Assembly: GCA_017996675.1 (NCBI GenBank)
Contig: JAGOGN010000049.1
Location: 1-9,584 of the forward strand
DNA length: 9,584 nucleotides
Direction of reading: 5' to 3'
Origin: Lachnospiraceae bacterium
GTDB taxonomy: Bacteria; Bacillota_A; Clostridia; Lachnospirales; Lachnospiraceae
The position numbers and the translations under genes are program-made. Of the stretch, positions 1-6,580 are shown in pieces; position 1 is the first letter of the stretch; every line of letters starts with the position of its first letter. A model generated the notes under the pieces. That model was not told the DNA's origin and ran no database searches. It saw only the letters and a program-made list of their open reading frames with translations.

Positions 1-1046
1 CGCCAATGGCAGGAGTAATCTTTGCACTAGAAGAAATTTATAAATATTTTTCACCACTGATTTTATTGTCTAGTTTGTCCGCCGCAGTGGCAGCAGACTT
101 TGTTTCTAAACAATTTTTTGGATTCGAACCGGTCTTTGATTATAAAATCGTTCAGAGCCTTCCGCTCAACCGTTACTGGCTACTTCTTATTTTAGGAATT
201 ATCATCGGCTGCATGGGGTCTTTCTATAATTTTTTCCTTTTATTTACAAAAAAACTATATCAAAAAATCGCACATTGGGATGTTCGCCTAAGAATGTGTA
301 TCCCTTTTCTGATTGCAGGATTCATGGGTCTTGTGTTCCCAAAAGTGTTAGGTGGCGGACATGCAATCATGAAAGAGCTGAGTCTTCATGCGGGAATAAG
401 AGTATTACTTGTCTTGTTTGCAGTCAAGTTAGTATTTTCCATGATTTCTTTTTGCTCAGGTGCACCGGGAGGAATTTTCTTTCCGCTGTTAGTATTAGGA
501 GCGACCTTGGGCGCAATCGTAGGGCTGACAGGAATTGAATTAGGTTTGATCGAGCCTAATTTATTTTATAATTTTATTATTCTGGCAATGGCAGGCTTTT
601 TTGCTGCAATTGTTCGCGCACCGATTACAGGAATCGTTCTCATTATGGAAATGACAGGTTCCTTTACTCATATGCTTTCTTTGACAATCGTTTCCATTGT
701 AGCTTATATTGTGGCAGATTTATTAAAATGTCCTCCAATTTATGATGCATTGCTAGAGGGGATGTTGAAAGATGGGAAAGAAGTCGCTCATTTGAAAAAT
801 CAACCAAAGACATTGGTCGAAATCATTGTGCGCCATGAGTCAGCGTTTGAAAATCAATATGTGAAAGATATTCAATGGCCAGAGCAAGCATTACTGGTAG
901 GACTTAAGCGTGGAGAAATCCAGCTGGTGCCCAAAGGAGATACCAAGATTTTGGTGGGAGACGATCTGGTCATCTTAGTAGAAGAGAAAGAAGAAGCACA
1001 GGTGAAACAGACCTTTGAACAGATGAATGAAGTACAATCCAATTGA
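1..1046 (+). CDS. CLC-type chloride/proton antiporter with C-terminal TrkA-C domain (5' partial)
   Basis: This is the C-terminal two thirds of a CLC family anion transporter, a membrane protein that in this family exchanges chloride for protons. The gene runs off the left edge: the reading frame is open from base 3, and the Met at base 6 lies inside the conserved P-x-A-G-V-x-F-A-L-E-E helix, so it is not the start. Counting from that Met, E10 matches the internal proton glutamate (E203 in E. coli ClcA), residues 155-160 are the GGIFFP anion-filter motif, and Y246 in PPIYDALL matches the central gate tyrosine (Y445). The external gating glutamate (GREGP) lies outside the window. Hydrophobic segments fill residues 54-80, 95-115, 130-175 and 187-240. 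Residues about 265-336 look like a TrkA-C (RCK_C) ligand-binding domain, a common tail on bacterial CLC proteins. Being an antiporter rather than a channel is inferred from E10. The stop codon overlaps the promoter of the next operon. Confidence 0.93.
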   Translation, partial: PMAGVIFALEEIYKYFSPLILLSSLSAAVAADFVSKQFFGFEPVFDYKIVQSLPLNRYWLLLILGIIIGCMGSFYNFFLLFTKKLYQKIAHWDVRLRMCIPFLIAGFMGLVFPKVLGGGHAIMKELSLHAGIRVLLVLFAVKLVFSMISFCSGAPGGIFFPLLVLGATLGAIVGLTGIELGLIEPNLFYNFIILAMAGFFAAIVRAPITGIVLIMEMTGSFTHMLSLTIVSIVAYIVADLLKCPPIYDALLEGMLKDGKEVAHLKNQPKTLVEIIVRHESAFENQYVKDIQWPEQALLVGLKRGEIQLVPKGDTKILVGDDLVILVEEKEEAQVKQTFEQMNEVQSN

Positions 1047-1071
1047 AATAAAATTAGCTTTGTGGTAGAAT
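1043..1071 (+). promoter_or_regulatory. Sigma-A-type promoter of the ohrR-like/B12/ABC operon
   Basis: The -35 box TTGAAA (1043-1048) and the -10 box TAGAAT (1066-1071) are separated by 17 bp, with a TG dinucleotide one base upstream of the -10 (extended -10). The -35 box overlaps the stop codon of the CLC gene. Transcription would start near 1078, leaving a leader of about 25 bases. No other promoter was seen before 4114, so this one probably serves all four genes. Confidence 0.75.
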
Positions 1072-1072
1072 A

Positions 1073-1084
1073 ATTGCACACAAT
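1073..1084 (+). promoter_or_regulatory. Candidate autoregulatory operator (inverted repeat ATTG-caca-CAAT)
   Basis: A short inverted repeat with 4-bp arms, ATTG (1073-1076) and CAAT (1081-1084), lies immediately downstream of the -10 box and spans the expected transcription start. OhrR operators are AT-rich inverted repeats containing AATTG/CAATT-like half sites placed over promoters. The position suits repression by the regulator encoded directly downstream. The arms are short, so this remains a candidate. Confidence 0.4.
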
Positions 1085-1102
1085 ATAAATGGAGGTGTAA
1101 CA

Positions 1103-1537
1103 ATGGAACACAAGAAATATGACGGTTTGAAGTTAGAAAATCAATTGTGCTTTCCCCTTTATGCTGCGTCAAAAGAAGTCATAAAGCAATATAAGCCATT
1201 ATTGGATGAACTGGATCTGACTTATACACAATACATTGCGATGATGGTCTTATGGGAAGAAAAAAGCATAAACGTGAAGTCATTGGGAGAGTATCTGTTT
1301 CTTGACTCTGGAACGATGACACCAGTACTTAAAAAGCTGGAAAGTAAAGGCTACATTATAAGAGAACGTTCCAAAGAAGATGAACGGGTCTTAAATGTCA
1401 AGATCACGCAAAAAGGGATGAAGTTACGAGAAGAAGCAGTTGAGATCCCACGGAAAATGGGTAAATGTATTCAACTATCAAAAGAAGAGGCACAAGAGCT
1501 GTATCGTTTATTATACAAAGTCTTAAAACATGAATAA
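1103..1537 (+). CDS. OhrR-like MarR family thiol-peroxide-sensing repressor
   Basis: This 144-residue winged-helix regulator is about the usual length for MarR/OhrR. The N-terminal stretch LENQLCFPLYAASKE and the later DSGTMTPVLKKLE (recognition helix) and RSKEDERVL (wing) closely resemble B. subtilis OhrR. The peroxidatic cysteine is present as C16, and the two tyrosines that contact it in OhrR are at Y30 and Y41. A second cysteine, C122, sits 106 residues after C16, close to the C22/C127 spacing of the 2-Cys Xanthomonas OhrR; B. subtilis OhrR lacks it. GGAGGTG at 1091-1097 lies 5 bases before the ATG. It is the first gene of an apparent operon with a cobalamin-binding protein and an ABC transporter; no ohr peroxidase gene is in view. 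Family membership is seen from sequence; organic peroxide as the inducer is inferred, and other oxidants or electrophiles are possible. Confidence 0.88.
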   Translation: MEHKKYDGLKLENQLCFPLYAASKEVIKQYKPLLDELDLTYTQYIAMMVLWEEKSINVKSLGEYLFLDSGTMTPVLKKLESKGYIIRERSKEDERVLNVKITQKGMKLREEAVEIPRKMGKCIQLSKEEAQELYRLLYKVLKHE

Positions 1538-1563
1538 GAGTGATGGAATCTGATTCAATAATT

Positions 1564-1569
1564 GGAGGA
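1564..1569 (+). promoter_or_regulatory. Ribosome binding site that fixes the B12-protein start
   Basis: GGAGGA lies 6 bases before the ATG at 1576. The frame is open further upstream to a GTG at 1540, but that codon has no ribosome site and the extra 12 residues would be encoded across this site, so 1576 is the better start. Confidence 0.75.
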
Positions 1570-1575
1570 TGGAAC

Positions 1576-2232
1576 ATGGTAGCATTGTTAGAGGATTTTA
1601 AGCGTTTATTAGCATCAGAGCAAAAAGAAGAAGCAGTGAATTATGCACTCTCGCTACTTGAGAGTGGGAAAGTGGAACTGGTAGAATTATACGAGAACAT
1701 TTTGACTCCTGCACTGAATCAGATGGAGTGTAAATTAGAAGACCGTAATCTTTGTATCTGGAAAGAACATGTTCAGACGGCAATCGTGCGTACCATCGTG
1801 GAATGCTGCTATCCTTATGTGATGAAACAAAGGAAACAAGAGGGAAAAAATAATGGTCTAACTGCTGTTATTTTATGTCCGCCAGAAGAATATCATGATC
1901 TTGGAGCTAGAATGGTCACGGATTTCTTTACCTTATGTGGGTACCATACCATTTTTGTCGGAAGCAATACGCCTTATCAGGATTTTTACCAGGCAATTTA
2001 TAGTATTCAACCGGACCTGGTGGCGATTAGCGTGAGCAATTACTTTAATCTGGTTGCAACCAAACGCATCATCAGAGAACTTCGGGAGGCATCTTTGAAA
2101 ACGCCTTTGATCGTCGCAGGGGGAAGAGCAATCGATCGGGATGAAAAATCCATTGAAATCATCGGCGCAGATGAACGAATCTGCAGTTTTCATGATATCA
2201 TGCAGTTATCAGAAAGGCAGGTGCAGTCATGA
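1576..2232 (+). CDS. Cobalamin (B12)-binding domain protein, CarH-like sensor module without a DNA-binding domain
   Basis: The protein has 218 residues: a helical N-terminal part (about 1-90, B12-binding-2/methionine-synthase-cap type) and a Rossmann-like cobalamin domain (about 94-215). The binding signature of this family, E/D-x-H-x-x-G, then 41 residues, S/T-x-V/L, then 22-28 residues, GG, is met: E105-Y-H107-D-L-G110, exactly 41 residues to S152-V-S154, 27 residues to G182-G183. H107 is the expected lower axial cobalt ligand. The W-x9-EH motif of AdoCbl photoreceptors is half present: E64-H65 is kept, but the Trp position is L54. The third position of S-x-V/L is Ser. There is no MerR or other HTH domain, so output must go through a partner. 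Its last bases overlap the permease start (ATGA), implying translational coupling, and the upstream gap of 38 bases contains no promoter. It could be a cobalamin or light sensor acting with the MarR protein or the transporter (inference). Corrinoid shuttle for a methyltransferase is less likely because no methyltransferase gene is nearby. Confidence 0.85.
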   Translation: MVALLEDFKRLLASEQKEEAVNYALSLLESGKVELVELYENILTPALNQMECKLEDRNLCIWKEHVQTAIVRTIVECCYPYVMKQRKQEGKNNGLTAVILCPPEEYHDLGARMVTDFFTLCGYHTIFVGSNTPYQDFYQAIYSIQPDLVAISVSNYFNLVATKRIIRELREASLKTPLIVAGGRAIDRDEKSIEIIGADERICSFHDIMQLSERQVQS

Positions 2233-3401
2233 AATTAGGATGGAAGATCGCAAAGCGTTTTTTAAAATCCAATCTTGGACAGACGATATTAATTATTGTA
2301 GGAATTGGAATTGGTGTGTCTGTGCAGATTTTTATTGGAATTCTGATTCAGGGTCTGCAGTCTAGTCTGATTAATAAGACCATTGGAAATTCGTCACAGG
2401 TAACCATTCAGTCCATAGAGAACCTGCAGTCGATTCCGTCTGATGAAGTAGACGATATTATCGCACTCCTGAAAAAAGACCAGAGATTCGAAGAAGCAGG
2501 AACGGTGTGGGATTACACAACGATCATCAAAGAAGAAGATACCAGTTATCCAGTACTGGTTCGAAGTTTAGATGAGTCCATTCAGAATCGGTTGTATCGG
2601 ATTAAAGATAAAATAGTAGAAAAGTCTCAAAGTCCATCTGACACAGGGATTTTAATCGGAGTTGGATTCCGGGATAAATATGGATATGCACTTGGAGATA
2701 CTGTCAAACTGCTAGATCAAAGCGGTCAGATGCTCGAATTTACCATTGATGGATTTTTTGATTTGCAGGTATCTGGTATTAACGAATCCTGGGTCATTCT
2801 CAATGATGAGCAGATGATGGAGTTAACAGGAAATTCGTCTAAACAGGTTACTTCGATTCAAACAAGGCTGACGGAGAAGAACGTATTTGAAGCAGACAGC
2901 ATTGGAAAAAATTTATCTGGCAAAGTGCTTAATTCTGATTTGGAAGTTGTAAACTGGAAAGATGAAAACAGTCAGCTATTAAGCGGTTTGCAAGGACAGA
3001 GTGTTTCGAGTCTGATGATTCAGATTTTCGTACTGGTATCTGTTGTATTAGGTATTGCCAGCGTTCTGGCCATTTCAGTGATGCAAAAGTCCAAGCAAAT
3101 TGGAATTCTAAAAGCAATGGGAATGACCAATCGTTCCACGAGCTTTGTGTTCTTATTCCAGGGACTGTTGTTAGGATTATTTGGTGCGATACTGGGCATT
3201 GCTTTAGGGGTAGGGCTGTTGGTTTCCTTTACTTTTTTTGTGAAGAATCCGGATGGAAGTGCATTGATTCCGTTACAGATCGAAGTCGGATTTATTTTGG
3301 TATCAGGTGGAATCGCCGTATTGGCATCTTTGATTGCATCCATGATTCCAGCATCAAAATCGAAGAAATTAAACCCAATTGATATTATTAAAAATAATTA
3401 A
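2229..3401 (+). CDS. ABC transporter permease, FtsX/MacB/LolC-E type
   Basis: This 390-residue membrane protein has the four-helix plan of type VII ABC (MacB/LolCDE/FtsX) permeases. One membrane helix lies at about 18-42, a large extracytoplasmic MacB_PCD-like domain at about 45-258, then helices at about 261-283, 303-336 and 352-374. The cytoplasmic coupling segment SKQIGILKAMGMT (288-300) is the usual contact with the ATPase, and the tail LNPIDIIKNN (381-390) is typical of the family. Proteins of this kind do not move substrates through a channel but drive extracytoplasmic events: peptide or lipoprotein handling, antibiotic extrusion, or signalling. The ATG overlaps the stop of the B12-binding gene by 4 bases, and the ATPase gene begins 13 bases after the stop. 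A single permease gene suggests a homodimer. Substrate unknown. Confidence 0.92.
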   Translation: MKLGWKIAKRFLKSNLGQTILIIVGIGIGVSVQIFIGILIQGLQSSLINKTIGNSSQVTIQSIENLQSIPSDEVDDIIALLKKDQRFEEAGTVWDYTTIIKEEDTSYPVLVRSLDESIQNRLYRIKDKIVEKSQSPSDTGILIGVGFRDKYGYALGDTVKLLDQSGQMLEFTIDGFFDLQVSGINESWVILNDEQMMELTGNSSKQVTSIQTRLTEKNVFEADSIGKNLSGKVLNSDLEVVNWKDENSQLLSGLQGQSVSSLMIQIFVLVSVVLGIASVLAISVMQKSKQIGILKAMGMTNRSTSFVFLFQGLLLGLFGAILGIALGVGLLVSFTFFVKNPDGSALIPLQIEVGFILVSGGIAVLASLIASMIPASKSKKLNPIDIIKNN

Positions 3402-3407
3402 GGGGGA
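3401..3407 (+). promoter_or_regulatory. Ribosome binding site that decides the ATPase start
   Basis: The stop of the permease merges into TAAGGGGG (3399-3406), a Shine-Dalgarno site with one G in place of A that still wobble-pairs. It is only 2 bases from the ATG at 3409 but 8 bases from the in-frame GTG at 3415, so GTG is the better-spaced start. Confidence 0.5.
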
Positions 3408-3414
3408 CATGCAT

Positions 3415-4101
3415 GTGAATGAAATTCTAAAAATGGAAGGTATCAATAAAATATACGGCGAAGCTGTTTCGACACAGGTGCTGTATGATATCAATTTATC
3501 GTTTCAGGCTGGTTCCTTTAATTCTATTATTGGTCAGTCTGGAAGTGGCAAATCTACACTGCTCAATATTATGGGTACGTTGGATCGCCCAACTTCTGGA
3601 ACGATTCAAATTGGTGAGGAAGAAATCAGTAAGTTAAGTGCCAGAAAATTATCTCTTTTGAGAAATGACTGGTTAGGCTTTGTATTCCAGTTTCATTACC
3701 TGTTACCAGAATTTACCGCTTTGGAAAATGTGCTGATCCCTTATGAAATCAAACATGGAAAAGTGGACGCTGCAGGAATCAAACGTGCAAAGGAATTGTT
3801 GAATCTGGTTGGATTAGAAGAAGTACAGAATAACTTGGCTACGAAGATGTCCGGAGGGCAGCAGCAACGTACTGCTATTGCCAGAGCAATGATGAATCAG
3901 CCAAAGATTATTCTGGCTGATGAGCCAACTGGAAATCTGGATACAGATTCCACAGAGCTGGTTTATGAACTGATGAGAAGTATCAATGAAGAATTTAAAA
4001 CAACTTTTGTGATTATCACTCATGATAAAAAAATAGCTGAAAAAGCAGACCGTATTGTGGAAATCAAAGACGGTCGGATTAATATTGACCTTTCAAAATA
4101 G
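3415..4101 (+). CDS. ABC transporter ATP-binding protein, LolD/MacB type
   Basis: The 228-residue cytoplasmic ATPase partners the permease just upstream. Counting from the GTG at 3415, Walker A is GQSGSGKST (40-48), the Q-loop Gln is Q92, the signature is MSGGQQQR (145-152), Walker B with catalytic Glu is IILADEP (165-171, E170), the D-loop follows at NLD (174-176), and the switch His is H203. The segment FQFHYLLPEFTALENV (91-106) is characteristic of the LolD/MacB/FtsE branch. All catalytic residues are intact. The ATG at 3409 would add two residues and is the main alternative start; an upstream TTG at 3379 inside the permease is unlikely. The gene ends the operon; the promoter of uppP begins right after it. 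Confidence 0.93.
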   Translation: MNEILKMEGINKIYGEAVSTQVLYDINLSFQAGSFNSIIGQSGSGKSTLLNIMGTLDRPTSGTIQIGEEEISKLSARKLSLLRNDWLGFVFQFHYLLPEFTALENVLIPYEIKHGKVDAAGIKRAKELLNLVGLEEVQNNLATKMSGGQQQRTAIARAMMNQPKIILADEPTGNLDTDSTELVYELMRSINEEFKTTFVIITHDKKIAEKADRIVEIKDGRINIDLSK

Positions 4102-4113
4102 TAAAAAAACTGT

Positions 4114-4119
4114 TATGAT
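4114..4119 (+). promoter_or_regulatory. Extended -10 promoter for uppP
   Basis: TGT-TATGAT (TG at 4111-4112, hexamer 4114-4119) forms an extended -10 element. The sequence 17 bp upstream (TTTCAA, 4091-4096) is a poor -35, and a better TTGACC at 4085-4090 is 23 bp away, too far. The TG extension may compensate. Transcription would start near 4126. Confidence 0.5.
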
Positions 4120-4157
4120 GGTCGGGAGACAACGAGTAAAAGGTTAGGAGAAATGAA

Positions 4158-5015
4158 ATGTTAGAAATTATAAAAGCACTATTTTTCGGAATTGTAGAAG
4201 GCATCACCGAATGGCTTCCAATTAGTAGTACAGGACACATGATTTTACTAAATGAATTTATGACGTTAGAAGTAAGTAAGAAGTTTTGGGATATGTTTTT
4301 AGTGGTTGTCCAGATGGGTGCCATCTTTGCGGTTATCCTATTATTCTGGAATCGCATCTGGCCATTTGGAAGAAGCAATGTTGAGACTACGTCCAAACAT
4401 GTGAATGTAGGCCCAATTCGGATTAAGATGGATATTATCCTGATGTGGTTAAAGATTGTGGTAGCATGTTTTCCAGCAATTGCTTTTAAAATATTGCATT
4501 TAGACGAAGTTTGCGATCGCTATTTTTATAACCCAGTGGGCGTATCCATTGCGCTCATCGTATTTGGTATTGTGTTTATTGTGGTAGAGAACTGGAATAA
4601 GAATCGCAGACCAACAGCAAATCATTTATTGGATATTACCTGGGCAATGGCAGTATTCATTGGAGTATTTCAGCTGATCGCAGCAGCATTTCCAGGAACC
4701 TCTAGATCGGGAGCGACCATCATTGGTGCGTTGCTGATTGGTATTTCCAGAAAAGCTGCAAGTGAATTTACCTTTATTCTGGCAATCCCAGTGATGCTTG
4801 GAGCCAGCCTTTTGGAAATTCTGGATTTCGGTTTTCAACTTACAGGAATGGAATGGGGTATTTTATGCACCGGTATGATTACAGCATTTTTGGTGTCGTT
4901 ATTCATCATTAAATTCCTGTTAGGATATATTCGTAAACATGATTTTAAGGTGTTTGGATGGTATCGTATCGGACTGGGAATTCTGGTACTGGTGTACTTT
5001 TTTCTGATTAAATAA
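4158..5015 (+). CDS. uppP: Undecaprenyl-diphosphate phosphatase (BacA/UppP)
   Basis: The protein removes a phosphate from undecaprenyl diphosphate at the outer face of the membrane, regenerating the lipid carrier for peptidoglycan and other wall polymers; raised dosage gives bacitracin resistance in other bacteria. It has 285 residues, close to the family norm of about 270-280, with about eight hydrophobic segments. Both signature motifs are intact: EGITEWLPISSTGH (14-27, with E14, E18, S23, S24 and H27 matching E. coli E17, E21, S26, S27 and H30) and PGTSRSGAT (179-187, R183 matching R174). GGAG at 4147-4150 is 7 bases before the ATG. Its own promoter follows the ABC ATPase gene, so it is probably a separate unit, although read-through from the operon is possible because no terminator was seen between them. 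Confidence 0.97.
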   Translation: MLEIIKALFFGIVEGITEWLPISSTGHMILLNEFMTLEVSKKFWDMFLVVVQMGAIFAVILLFWNRIWPFGRSNVETTSKHVNVGPIRIKMDIILMWLKIVVACFPAIAFKILHLDEVCDRYFYNPVGVSIALIVFGIVFIVVENWNKNRRPTANHLLDITWAMAVFIGVFQLIAAAFPGTSRSGATIIGALLIGISRKAASEFTFILAIPVMLGASLLEILDFGFQLTGMEWGILCTGMITAFLVSLFIIKFLLGYIRKHDFKVFGWYRIGLGILVLVYFFLIK

Positions 5016-5138
5016 TACAAATCATTGTGTGCAAAAGATACAAGTTCGACACAAAGAAGTGTTAGACTAAACGATGTAGGTTCAAAGAAATAAATTAGAA
5101 ATAAATTAGAAATAAAGAGATTTAGCTTGGGAGGCATT
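5016..5138. other. Intergenic region between uppP and the deacetylase gene
   Basis: The 123-base gap holds no convincing rho-independent terminator and no clear promoter pair. TTGTGT (5025-5030) and ACACAA (5049-5054) form a 6-bp inverted repeat with an 18-base loop. TCGACA (5046-5051) resembles a -35 box but has no good -10 at 16-18 bp. The right part carries an 11-bp tandem repeat. The deacetylase may therefore be co-transcribed with uppP or use a promoter not recognised here. Confidence 0.6.
5087..5116 (+). repeat. 11-bp AT-rich tandem repeat, 2.7 copies
   Basis: GAAATAAATTA occurs at 5087-5097 and 5098-5108, followed by a partial third copy GAAATAAA at 5109-5116. The repeat ends 12 bases before the ribosome binding site of the deacetylase gene, so copy number changes would alter leader length. 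Confidence 0.85.
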
Positions 5139-6512
5139 ATGAGGAAAAGAAGAGCTCAGAAGTTGATTATCGTAAACTTGTCAATCTTGCTGGCGATCGG
5201 AATTATCGTAGTGGCGGTACTTTTATTAAAAAATTATCTGCCAGATTTAGTCGGAAATTCCAGCATTGCAGGAGAACGAGCAAAGGATAAGAAGAAACCA
5301 GATAAGAAATTGACCGCAGAAGAAAGAAAAGCAGAAATGCTAAAGAAAGTGGATCAATTGCTTGAGGATACAGATCGTCTGGTCATGGGATGTAATTTTG
5401 AACAGGCAACTGTGAAAGTGGATGAAGCATTAAAATTAGATGCAAAGAATGAAAAAGCACTGGCAAAGAAAGCCGAGATTCAGACAGCACAGAATAATTT
5501 GGTGGAATATACAGGCGATGTGACGCAGGTATTCTTTCATGAATTGATTGTAGATCCAACCATTGTGTTTGGAAAGAAGAATGGGGATCCGGGCGGACAC
5601 AATTCCGTTATGACCACACTGTCAGAATTTAATAAAATTATGGATCAGATGTATGCGAAGGGCTATATGCTGGTATACTTTAGAGATTTGTATGATGTAA
5701 CTGTTGATAGTGCAGGAACGAAAACATTTACCAAGAAGCCTTTGATGCTTCCGGCAGGAAAGATTCCTTTTATTATGTCGGAAGATGATGTAGCTTTTTA
5801 TCGTAAAACCAGAATTGCAATTGGCGGATATGGTCAGAAGTATGTTCTGGATAAAGAAGGTAAAGTAAAAGTTCTGTATAAAGATAAAGATGGCAAAGAA
5901 CTGATTGGAGATTACGATGTTTTACCAGCATTAGAGACTTTTGTAGAAAAGCATCCAGATTTCTCTTATAAAAATGCAAGAGCCTATATTGGCTTAACTG
6001 GATTCGACGGAGCATTTGGATATCGAATCAACAGGGATTCAGCTAATAGTCCAACCTATAAAGAAGACATTGAAATGGTAAAGAAAATTGCAGAAGCAGC
6101 TAAGAAACAAGGATTTGAATTTGCTTGCCATAGCTATGCTCATGGAAATCAACAGAATGAAAGTATTGAGTTCTTAGATGCAGATACCAAACAGTGGATC
6201 AAGGAAATTGGCGACATCGTTGGAAGCAGTGATGTTTATATTCTTCCAAAAGGAAACTGGTGGTTCACGAAGAAATGGACCATTAATTCACCTGAAACAC
6301 AAGGAAGATTTAATAACATGGCAGCACATGGATTTAATTTTATCTGTGGAGTTGGTATGGATGCATACCGTAAAGAGTATCCAAACTATGTATTTATGGA
6401 TCGTTATAACTTTGATGGATTTGCGATGTATCATAACAAAGAACGTCTGGTGAAATTTTTCGATGTGGATACCGTATGGGATAGTTTGAGACCAGGAAAT
6501 TTAGGATTATAG
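5139..6512 (+). CDS. Membrane-anchored NodB-like polysaccharide deacetylase family protein
   Basis: The protein has 457 residues. A short basic N-terminus (RKRR) is followed by one membrane helix (about 9-30), so the rest should lie outside the cell. A Lys/Glu-rich linker and a TPR-like helical pair fill about 55-120. The catalytic part runs from about 128 to 457: FFHELIVDP (132-140) as the first strand, a D216-D217 pair in SEDDVAFY as motif 1, and H331-S-Y-A-H335 as the metal-binding motif 2. YILPKG (367-372) sits where motif 3 would be, without its usual Arg. Family members remove acetyl groups from chitin-like or peptidoglycan sugars using Zn2+ or similar. More than 100 residues separate motifs 1 and 2, longer than in compact NodB domains. 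GGGAGG (5129-5134) is 4 bases before the ATG; an in-frame TTG at 5127 overlaps that site and is rejected. The envelope substrate is unknown. Confidence 0.82.
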   Translation: MRKRRAQKLIIVNLSILLAIGIIVVAVLLLKNYLPDLVGNSSIAGERAKDKKKPDKKLTAEERKAEMLKKVDQLLEDTDRLVMGCNFEQATVKVDEALKLDAKNEKALAKKAEIQTAQNNLVEYTGDVTQVFFHELIVDPTIVFGKKNGDPGGHNSVMTTLSEFNKIMDQMYAKGYMLVYFRDLYDVTVDSAGTKTFTKKPLMLPAGKIPFIMSEDDVAFYRKTRIAIGGYGQKYVLDKEGKVKVLYKDKDGKELIGDYDVLPALETFVEKHPDFSYKNARAYIGLTGFDGAFGYRINRDSANSPTYKEDIEMVKKIAEAAKKQGFEFACHSYAHGNQQNESIEFLDADTKQWIKEIGDIVGSSDVYILPKGNWWFTKKWTINSPETQGRFNNMAAHGFNFICGVGMDAYRKEYPNYVFMDRYNFDGFAMYHNKERLVKFFDVDTVWDSLRPGNLGL

Positions 6513-6517
6513 GTGAT

Positions 6518-6532
6518 TTTATCACAGATAAA
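6518..6532 (+). promoter_or_regulatory. Inverted repeat TTTATC-aca-GATAAA upstream of the selenoprotein gene
   Basis: Perfect 6-bp arms with a 3-base centre lie 5 bases after the deacetylase stop and 15 bases before the TATAAT box of the selenoprotein gene. The form suits a dimeric repressor or activator site; too short and A/T-rich to be a terminator. Confidence 0.35.
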
Positions 6533-6547
6533 GGCTGAGAGATGAGT

Positions 6548-6553
6548 TATAAT
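6548..6553 (+). promoter_or_regulatory. Probable -10 box of the selenoprotein gene
   Basis: A perfect TATAAT lies 27 bases before the ATG and 13 bases before the strong ribosome site. No good -35 is present 16-18 bp upstream, so an activator or weak basal promoter is likely if this is real. Confidence 0.4.
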
Positions 6554-6580
6554 TGCATTAACCAATAAGGAGGTGTAATT

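Noticed and set aside
1540..1575. Extended start of the B12-binding protein at GTG 1540
   Set aside because: No ribosome site before it, and the extension would encode across the GGAGGA that serves the ATG at 1576.
3020..3343. Minus-strand 107-codon ORF inside the permease gene
   Set aside because: Antisense shadow of a conserved permease; no ribosome site or protein motif.
3379..3414. ATPase start at TTG 3379
   Set aside because: It lies inside the permease gene without a ribosome site; the family's N-terminus fits a start at 3415 or 3409.
4085..4119. TTGACC with TATGAT as a standard -35/-10 pair for uppP
   Set aside because: The spacer would be 23 bp, too long; the extended -10 explanation is preferred.
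5025..5054. TTGTGT/ACACAA inverted repeat as terminator of uppP
   Set aside because: Only 6 bp with an 18-base loop, AT-rich, and no T-tract follows.
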